A stretch of 20,474 nucleotides of DNA from an uncultured Peptococcaceae bacterium (GTDB lineage Bacteria > Bacillota > Peptococcia > Peptococcales > Peptococcaceae): positions 1 through 20,474 of the forward strand of contig CALIQN010000080.1 of NCBI GenBank assembly GCA_938044045.1. The letters are read 5' to 3'. The position numbers and the translations under genes were made by a program. Numbering within the stretch: position 1 is the stretch's first letter; each line of letters begins with the position of its first letter. Below the pieces are notes generated by a model. It worked only from the letters and a program-made list of their open reading frames with translations, searched no databases and was not told where the DNA came from. Positions 15,828 to 20,474 of the stretch are shown here, in pieces.

Positions 15828-15859
15828 ATTTACAAATAAAAATCATTTTATTTGTAAAT
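15828..15859. promoter_or_regulatory. Perfect 14-bp-arm palindrome upstream of nrfH, probable regulator operator
   Basis: ATTTACAAATAAAA (15828-15841) and its exact reverse complement TTTTATTTGTAAAT (15846-15859) flank ATCA. The centre lies about 65 bases before the expected transcription start set by the -10 element at 15897-15902. That distance suits an activator of the CRP/FNR type, which would fit an anaerobic nitrite-reduction operon. This is inference: the half-sites do not match an operator consensus I can name. It could also act as an AT-rich RNA or DNA hairpin, but it has no T-tract. Confidence 0.6.
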
Positions 15860-15893
15860 TAGTAAAACTTTTAAAGCAATTTTTTTGTGCTTA

Positions 15894-15902
15894 TGGTATA
15901 CT
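15894..15902 (+). promoter_or_regulatory. Extended -10 promoter of the nrfHA-resBC operon
   Basis: TGGTATACT combines the TGn extension with a near-consensus TATACT, 27 bases before the nrfH start codon. No good -35 hexamer lies 16-18 bases upstream (the region is AAGCAA followed by a T run). An extended -10 without a -35 fits an activator-dependent promoter, with the palindrome at 15828-15859 as candidate site. Confidence 0.6.
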
Positions 15903-15928
15903 GAAAGTAAGTTGGGAGGTGAGGATAA

Positions 15929-16441
15929 GTGTTAAAGAAAGTCATGTATGTAGGTATCGGTCTTTTAGTTATTTTTTGTTTGATTTTATCGCTAAAGATT
16001 CCAGCCCTTGGCTTGAGTACACCAGAGTTTTGTGGATCGTGTCATGTGATGGAAGAACAAGTAGAAACCTTTATGCATTCTTCTCATCACATTGCAGCAG
16101 AGTGTGGTGATTGTCATGTCCCTCATGAATTGGTGTATGGCGCTTTTGATAAAGCATATACAGGCACCAAGGACCTTATTGGAGTAATATTTAATAAAGA
16201 TCCTTTTGAGATTTCTGCTGGCAAACACTCCAAGGATGTTGTTCAAGCCAATTGTGTGCGTTGCCATCAGGAATTTTTAAATGAGGTGGGTAATACCATG
16301 GATGAAAATGGCAAGTATTGCTTTGATTGTCACCGTAACACGCCTCATAGTCGGATGCCAAATATTGACGAGAAGAAGCTTGGAGATGTGTTTTTAAAAG
16401 AAAAGCCATTAACGGCCTACCGTTATGAGCTTGGAGCGTAA
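15929..16441 (+). CDS. nrfH: NrfH, membrane-anchored tetrahaem cytochrome c (quinol dehydrogenase)
   Basis: GTG at 15929 behind GGGAGGTGA (15914-15922) gives 170 residues. One transmembrane helix (about 5-25) anchors the protein, followed by an extracytoplasmic domain with four haem sites: CGSCH (35-39), CGDCH (59-63), CVRCH (109-113) and CFDCH (131-135). Met41 in CGSCHVM matches the methionine that ligates haem 1 in known NrfH, the site of menaquinol oxidation. NrfH (NapC/NirT family) passes electrons from the quinone pool to NrfA. nrfA begins 12 bases downstream, and the pair defines the respiratory nitrite reductase. The four-haem count and the neighbour make the call firm. Confidence 0.95.
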   Translation: MLKKVMYVGIGLLVIFCLILSLKIPALGLSTPEFCGSCHVMEEQVETFMHSSHHIAAECGDCHVPHELVYGAFDKAYTGTKDLIGVIFNKDPFEISAGKHSKDVVQANCVRCHQEFLNEVGNTMDENGKYCFDCHRNTPHSRMPNIDEKKLGDVFLKEKPLTAYRYELGA

Positions 16442-16453
16442 AGGAGTGTAAAG

Positions 16454-17785
16454 ATGGATAAGAAAAAAATAGTAAAATTGGCAGTAGGCGCAGTGGTGGT
16501 TGCCCTAGCTGTAGGTACAGGCGCTGGCTTTTTCTTGGGACATAATGAACCCTTACAGCCAACTGTGATTAAGCCTATTCCAGCGGATAAGGTAGCTGAT
16601 CCAAGCATATGGGGGGAAAACTACCCTGCACAATATGCGTCTTTCTTAAAAAATGATACAGACAAAGGACCTAAGGTCAGTCACTTTGTGGATATGCCTT
16701 ATTTAAAAACGATGTATAAAGGGACAGGCTATGCAGCAGAATTTAACCACCCTAGAGGGCATGCTTTCATGATTCAAGATTTGCGTGATGTCAATCCAAA
16801 GCGTTGGCAAGCCAAACAAGCGGCATGTAATACTTGTAAATCATCACAAATCCCTGGTCTCATTGAAGAGTATGGGGATAGCTATTATAGTATGGATTTT
16901 CATAAGATTAATGACCAGCTTAAGTTTACAGTTGCTTGTGCCAACTGTCATGATCCAAAGACGATGGAATTAGTTATCACCCAAAAGCCATTGATTGAAG
17001 CTTTTGCCAGACAAGGTATTGATGTTAATAAGGCAAGTCGTCAAGAGAAACGTTCTCTTGTTTGTGCTCAATGTCATGTCAGCTACTATTTTGCTAAAGA
17101 ACCTAAAAATAAAGTTACCTTCCCTTGGGATGAAGGGCTTTCTGCAAAAGATCAGCTTGCTTACTATGATAAGATTAACTTTACCGAGTGGACGCACCCA
17201 GATACTGGGACGCCTTTAGTGAAACCTCGTCATGCAGACTATGAATTATTTAAAGGTTCCGTTCACGAAAGTGCTGGGGTCTCTTGTGCTGACTGCCATA
17301 TGCCATACATGAAAGAAGGCAATCAAAAGATTTCTTCTCACGTTGTTGGTAGTCCGCTTGACAATATTGAACAAAGCTGTCGTGCTTGCCACAGAGAAAG
17401 TGCAGATTGGTTAAAAGCTCGTGTGCATAAGATTCAAGATAATACCAAAATGCAAATGGACAGAGGTGGTCAAGTGGTAGAAGAAACCATCGCCAACCTC
17501 AAAGTGGCGAAAGACTTGCCAAATGTTGATAAAAAAATGCTTGAAGAGGCACAAAGACTACATCGTTTAGGACAGTATTACCTCGACTATCAAATGGTCA
17601 CCAATAGCCTTGGCTTCCACAATCCAGAACAAACCCAAGTGGACTTAGCTCAGGGTATAGATTATTGCTTACAAGCAACTTCAATTGCACGTGAAGCGAT
17701 TGTTAAAGCTGGTGGTACTTTGCCAGAGCGTAAGCCAGTCTTTGATGTGACTGAAGCAAAAGTAAAAGTTGAAGATAAGAAATAA
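16454..17785 (+). CDS. nrfA: NrfA, pentahaem cytochrome c nitrite reductase (ammonia-forming), arginine/calcium-free type
   Basis: The product is 443 residues. A hydrophobic N-terminus (about 8-28) without lipobox serves as Sec signal or anchor. The active-site haem is CNTCK (125-129), the lysine-ligated CxxCK that marks NrfA. Four bis-His haems follow: CANCH (162-166), CAQCH (204-208), CADCH (278-282) and CRACH (309-313). The catalytic residues can be placed as Arg101 (PRGHAF), Tyr211 (CHVSYYF) and His271 (GSVHES). The KxQH calcium-site motif of the E. coli type reads KPRH here (257-260), placing Arg259 where that enzyme has Gln, as reported for the calcium-free Geobacter lovleyi type. It reduces nitrite to ammonium with six electrons. 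The ribosome binding site is AAAGGAG (16440-16446). Confidence 0.96.
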   Translation: MDKKKIVKLAVGAVVVALAVGTGAGFFLGHNEPLQPTVIKPIPADKVADPSIWGENYPAQYASFLKNDTDKGPKVSHFVDMPYLKTMYKGTGYAAEFNHPRGHAFMIQDLRDVNPKRWQAKQAACNTCKSSQIPGLIEEYGDSYYSMDFHKINDQLKFTVACANCHDPKTMELVITQKPLIEAFARQGIDVNKASRQEKRSLVCAQCHVSYYFAKEPKNKVTFPWDEGLSAKDQLAYYDKINFTEWTHPDTGTPLVKPRHADYELFKGSVHESAGVSCADCHMPYMKEGNQKISSHVVGSPLDNIEQSCRACHRESADWLKARVHKIQDNTKMQMDRGGQVVEETIANLKVAKDLPNVDKKMLEEAQRLHRLGQYYLDYQMVTNSLGFHNPEQTQVDLAQGIDYCLQATSIAREAIVKAGGTLPERKPVFDVTEAKVKVEDKK

Positions 17786-17799
17786 TTAAAGAGGGTAGG

Positions 17800-18789
17800 A
17801 TGAAAAAATTAGAGAAACGTCAGCTTCTCATCGTTTTCACGACGCTCATTTTCATAGCCCTTGCGGGATGGACTGCCTTAGGCAGTCTGATTCCCCAAGG
17901 GCTTTCTTATGTGGACTACATTGAGCGTTATGGACTACAAGGAGCAAATACGATTCGTGCCTTGGGGATAGATGGGGTGTATACTCACCCCATGATGTGG
18001 ATTTTAGGCACGTTGTTAGTGCTACTTTTGGGATATTATCTGGGGAGCCTCCTCAAGATAAGGGTAAAAAAACAACCTAGCTTTTTAGCACGTTTTATCC
18101 TTCATTTAGGCTTAGGCTTAGTGCTTTTGGCCAGTGGTATTGTGGCCTATACTAGTGAAGAGGTGCCTTTGGAACTTGCCATTGGCGAAAAAAAAGCCTT
18201 TGTGGAAGGCGCTTTTTCCGGGGTTAGTGTCACCTTGGAGGATTTTGAGGTAGACTTTTATGAAGATGGTACCCCTAAACAGTATAGGGCAAAGGTAGAC
18301 TTACAAGTTGGTCAGGATAGTGTAAAAAGAGAAATTCAGGTAAACGAACCCATTTATTTTGAGGGTTATCGTTTGTACCAAGATAATTATGCTTGGGAAG
18401 TGTTTGGCTGGGTCAAACAAAAGGATAAAAAACAAGAGTTTCGCCTCAAATTGGGAGAGGGTCTAAAGGTTAATGATGCTCAACTCCTTATGCTTTTTGT
18501 GCCAAATTATGATGGGGATAACACAGAGCCAACCATCAAGCCTCGTCCAGATGCACCTCACCTTTTGGTGCGTTATCAGACTGATGAAGAGAGACAAGAG
18601 GATTTTATTCCATTAGGTAAGACGAAAAAAATTGGCGATGTAGAAATATTTTTTGAAAAATATCAACCTTATAGTGGATTGTATCTTAAAAAAGCAGAAG
18701 GGCTAGAGGTATTAAAACTAGGCTACCTCTTTTTGATCTTGGGTGTAGGTTTAGGGTATTTTAGCTTTTTAAGGAGGGGAAGAAGATGA
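17800..18789 (+). CDS. resB: ResB/Ccs1 family System II cytochrome c biogenesis protein
   Basis: The 329-residue product has transmembrane helices near 8-30, 63-85, 97-117 and 305-325, with a large extracytoplasmic domain between the last two. Family marks are LGSLIPQG (27-34), the EDFEVDFYEDGTPKQYRA block (about 147-164), and NEPIYFEGYRLYQDNYAW (about 182-199). ResB pairs with ResC/CcsA to carry reduced haem across the membrane and ligate it to CxxCH motifs. It is shorter than Bacillus ResB. It starts 14 bases after nrfA and overlaps ccsA by an ATGA junction, so it most likely matures NrfH and NrfA. Handling of the unusual CxxCK site by this pair is plausible but not provable here. Confidence 0.88.
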   Translation: MKKLEKRQLLIVFTTLIFIALAGWTALGSLIPQGLSYVDYIERYGLQGANTIRALGIDGVYTHPMMWILGTLLVLLLGYYLGSLLKIRVKKQPSFLARFILHLGLGLVLLASGIVAYTSEEVPLELAIGEKKAFVEGAFSGVSVTLEDFEVDFYEDGTPKQYRAKVDLQVGQDSVKREIQVNEPIYFEGYRLYQDNYAWEVFGWVKQKDKKQEFRLKLGEGLKVNDAQLLMLFVPNYDGDNTEPTIKPRPDAPHLLVRYQTDEERQEDFIPLGKTKKIGDVEIFFEKYQPYSGLYLKKAEGLEVLKLGYLFLILGVGLGYFSFLRRGRR

Positions 18790-19538
18790 TGGAAAACTAT
18801 CTTTATGACCTTTCTTTGGCCTTTTTTGGTCTAAACTTTATCTTTAGTCTGCTTAAAAGAGAGTATAAGTTTATGCTCTTATTGCAAGTTTTAGCGCCTT
18901 GTACACTTTTTTTGGGTTTGATTTGTCGAGGGCTAGTGTATACACGCTTTCCTATGGCGAGTTTATATGAGTTTTCCCTTGTACTGGTTGGGCTATTTGG
19001 CTTTGGACTTGTGATCTTGCGGCAGTTTTATCAGGGTGAAAAATGGATTTTTCGCTTAGGTGATTTACTGGCAATGGTGACTTTAGGCTTTGTTTTAGGG
19101 TACTTAGCGGGCAATCCTGTTTCCCTTTTACCAGCGTTGCAAAGTCCGTGGTTTTTTTCTCATATTTTATCTGCCTTGGTGGCCTATCTTGCCTTTGCCT
19201 TAGCCTTTATTTTGGCACTGGTTTTTCTTTTGAAAAAAGAAGAAGTTGTCTATAGACTGATGATTAATTTGATTTATTTTGGCTTGGTTGGACAGACCCT
19301 TCTTTTGGTGACAGGTTCCCTTTGGGCGCTAGAGACCTGGGGACGCTTTTGGGCGTGGGATCCTAAGGAAGTATGGGCGTTGCTCACCTATCTAGCTTAT
19401 GCGACAGTCCTCCATTTTCACTTTACGGCCTATCTTTCTAAAAGAAGCTTGGCAAAAATGGTGGCAGTCAGCTTTGTTATTCTTGTGTTCACCTTATTTG
19501 GGGTCAGTTTAGGCTTGACTGGTCTACATTCTTATTAG
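18786..19538 (+). CDS. ccsA: ResC/CcsA family System II cytochrome c synthase subunit
   Basis: The 250-residue protein has about eight membrane helices. The haem-handling WWD motif is WGRFWAWDPKEVWAL (185-199), and candidate haem-ligand histidines are His126 (FFSHILS), His210 (ATVLHFH) and His248 in the terminal GLTGLHSY. The PMASLYEFSL segment (56-65) is also typical of the family. The ATG at 18786 overlaps the resB stop; a second ATG follows immediately and is an equally possible start. AAGGAGGGG (18771-18779) is the ribosome binding site. No thiol-reducing partner (ResA or CcdA) is in the window, so it would have to be encoded elsewhere. Confidence 0.92.
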   Translation: MMENYLYDLSLAFFGLNFIFSLLKREYKFMLLLQVLAPCTLFLGLICRGLVYTRFPMASLYEFSLVLVGLFGFGLVILRQFYQGEKWIFRLGDLLAMVTLGFVLGYLAGNPVSLLPALQSPWFFSHILSALVAYLAFALAFILALVFLLKKEEVVYRLMINLIYFGLVGQTLLLVTGSLWALETWGRFWAWDPKEVWALLTYLAYATVLHFHFTAYLSKRSLAKMVAVSFVILVFTLFGVSLGLTGLHSY

Positions 19539-19558
19539 GTGAATGATTTTAATAAAAT

Positions 19559-19600
19559 AAAAAAACCGTGATACACAGGATGGTGTATCACGGTTTTTTT
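19559..19600. terminator. Bidirectional terminator between ccsA and the opposite-strand gene
   Basis: A stem CCGTGATACAC (19566-19576) / GTGTATCACGG (19583-19593) with a six-base loop is flanked by seven A on the left and seven T on the right, giving an 18-bp extended hairpin. It would stop the nrf operon on the plus strand and the convergent gene on the minus strand, whose stop codon (19599-19601) overlaps the T tract. Confidence 0.92.
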
Positions 19601-20171
19601 ATGGAAAAATGCTTAGCGGAAGTGGTGGATAGACGATTTTAGCAAGAATGATGAAAGGACTGGCTGACATGTAAGGATGAAAGACCACTAAGAGGAGAAT
19701 AAAGAAAATCAGATAAGTGATTGTCATAATGTATTTAAATAACTTTGGTCTAACAAAAAGAAAAGCTAAAATCATATTGTATAAGCAGATAGAAAACAGG
19801 TATTCAGCTTGCAGGCTAGAGCCTAAATTAAATAAGTTAAAATGCTGACAAGCAAGTAAGATAAGATAGGCAATTGGCAAGAAAAATAACAAGAAGATGG
19901 TAAACTTAGAAAGGAGGCGAAAGATGAGTTTATCTTTACCTTGTGCTTTTGCAAGTTTTGCTTGGCGTTTTTCTTCCTTTGCCAAGACTTTTTCTTCTTG
20001 TGCTAGTGCCTTTTTTTCTATTTTGTCTAGTTTCTTTTGAGCTTTAATTTCTTTTTGTGCAAGCTTATCTGCCTTTTTTAGATCTTTCTTTGATAAGACT
20101 TCTTTGGGGTGAGAAGAAAAAAGCCTAGTTTTTTCTGGGTCTAGCATTTCTTCATTGAATTTTTCCTGCAT
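19599..20171 (-). CDS. Unrecognised protein: charged coiled-coil N-terminus plus membrane helices
   Basis: I do not recognise a family. The 190-residue product has a very Lys/Glu/Ala-rich segment at about 24-80 (AEEK-type repeats such as LAQEEKVLAKEEKRQAKLAK), expected to form a long charged helix or coiled coil. Three hydrophobic segments follow at about 88-108, 122-141 and 146-166, with a fourth possible at 172-187. No signal peptide, cysteine pair or catalytic motif was seen. The ATG has a good ribosome binding site, GAAGGAG, 7 bases upstream, and the gene has its own candidate promoter and terminator, so it looks real. It is convergent with the nrf operon and not part of it. The charged N-terminus is low in complexity, so chance similarity to other coiled coils would mean little. 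Confidence 0.75.
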   Translation of the reverse strand: MQEKFNEEMLDPEKTRLFSSHPKEVLSKKDLKKADKLAQKEIKAQKKLDKIEKKALAQEEKVLAKEEKRQAKLAKAQGKDKLIFRLLSKFTIFLLFFLPIAYLILLACQHFNLFNLGSSLQAEYLFSICLYNMILAFLFVRPKLFKYIMTITYLIFFILLLVVFHPYMSASPFIILAKIVYPPLPLSIFP

Positions 20172-20202
20172 AATGACGCTCCTTCATTGATTTATCTCTG
20201 CC

Positions 20203-20231
20203 ATTCTACCAAAAAATGATAGAACTGAAAA
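20203..20231 (-). promoter_or_regulatory. Candidate promoter of the minus-strand membrane protein gene
   Basis: On the minus strand, TTTTCA (complement of 20226-20231) lies 17 bases from TAGAAT (complement of 20203-20208), which has a TGG extension in front. The -10 sits about 32 bases before the ATG. The -35 matches the consensus at four of six positions. Confidence 0.5.
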
Positions 20232-20242
20232 GGTTTAGGGAG

Positions 20243-20283
20243 AAAACACCTTTTGCTTTTCTTTAATTATAAGGTGTTTTTTT
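20243..20283. terminator. Possible terminator hairpin upstream of the rRNA promoter
   Basis: AAAACACCTT (20243-20252) pairs with AAGGTGTTTT (20271-20280) around an 18-base loop and is followed by three more T. The loop is long, so stability is uncertain. No plus-strand gene ends nearby; it may block transcripts entering the rRNA promoter region. The remaining stretch to 20365 is AT-rich with A-tracts and no gene. Confidence 0.4.
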
Positions 20284-20365
20284 AAAGTACAAATCCTAAA
20301 GATAAGAGTAAATTAAAGAGAAAAAAGAAAAGATGATTTTTTTCAAAAAAAGAATAAAAAAAGAG

Positions 20366-20394
20366 TTGACAGGTGAGAGTAAAGATGATAGTAT
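20366..20394 (+). promoter_or_regulatory. Strong sigma-A promoter, probably of an rRNA operon
   Basis: A perfect -35 TTGACA (20366-20371) is followed after exactly 17 bases by TAGTAT (20389-20394). Upstream is an A-rich stretch (about 20331-20362) that could act as an UP element for the alpha C-terminal domain. The downstream leader signals suggest stable RNA rather than a protein gene. Confidence 0.8.
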
Positions 20395-20399
20395 GACTA

Positions 20400-20474
20400 A
20401 GCTGTCTTTTAGAGACAGTATCTTTGAAAACGACACAGTAACAAACAGTAAGTATTGCGGATGAGCGTAATACT
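20400..20474 (+). ncRNA. Probable 5' leader of an rRNA operon (16S gene would start beyond the window)
   Basis: After the promoter there is a small hairpin CTGTCT-TTTAG-AGACAG (20402-20418), then TCTTTGAAAAC (20421-20431), which resembles the boxA antitermination element found before rRNA genes in Bacillota. A second inverted repeat, AGTATTGCG and CGTAATACT, closes the window end. No open reading frame with a ribosome binding site starts here. This is inferred from pattern only, since no 16S sequence is visible. Confidence 0.6.

Noticed and set aside
15814..16110. 98-codon plus-strand frame covering the nrf promoter region and nrfH
   Set aside because: It runs in another frame over the palindrome, promoter and the clearly real tetrahaem nrfH, has no good ribosome binding site, and its product has no recognisable features.
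16191..16562. 123-codon minus-strand frame across the nrfH-nrfA junction
   Set aside because: Antisense shadow of two well-supported genes, with low-quality composition and no ribosome binding site.

Overview
The window is a chromosomal segment of a low-GC anaerobic bacterium, almost certainly Bacillota. The evidence is the S10-spc-alpha ribosomal gene order running straight into ecfA1-ecfA2-ecfT-truA, the zinc-LID adenylate kinase, strong AGGAGG ribosome binding sites, and several GTG/TTG starts. The class cannot be settled by eye. The S4 and nitrite-reductase genes look clostridia-like, while S14 is the long 89-residue zinc-free form. No mobile element, CRISPR array, tRNA or phage gene was seen.

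Layout. 2-12329 (+) is the distal part of the ribosomal superoperon: rplB (3' end only), rpsS, rplV, rpsC, rplP, rpmC, rpsQ, rplN, rplX, rplE, rpsN, rpsH, rplF, rplR, rpsE, rpmD, rplO, secY, adk, map, infA, rpmJ, rpsM, rpsK, rpsD, rpoA and rplQ. It ends at a strong hairpin terminator (12337-12367). 12379-15672 (+) holds the energy-coupling (ECF) vitamin transporter module ecfA1-ecfA2-ecfT and truA, all overlapping, followed by one clear and one possible terminator. 15929-19538 (+) is a compact nitrite-ammonification operon: nrfH, nrfA and the System II haem-attachment pair resB(ccs1)-resC(ccsA). It lies behind an extended -10 promoter and a perfect 14-bp-arm palindrome, and ends in a bidirectional terminator. 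19599-20171 (-) is an unrecognised coiled-coil membrane protein. 20366-20474 looks like the promoter and leader of an rRNA operon whose 16S gene would begin just outside the window.

How it works together. The first 12 kb makes ribosomal proteins, the SecY channel, RNA polymerase alpha, IF-1, N-terminal methionine removal and adenylate balance. The ECF module supplies the shared motor for vitamin/cofactor uptake. In the nrf operon, the membrane quinol dehydrogenase NrfH should pass electrons from menaquinol to the pentahaem NrfA, which reduces nitrite to ammonium outside the cytoplasmic membrane. ResB/ResC should move haem across the membrane and attach it to the nine c-haem sites of NrfH and NrfA.

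Points that stand out are a one-base frameshift in the essential gene rpsE, an NrfA that carries arginine where calcium-binding NrfA has glutamine, the strong palindrome in front of nrfHA, and the unknown membrane protein. I found nothing that clearly amounts to an undescribed system.
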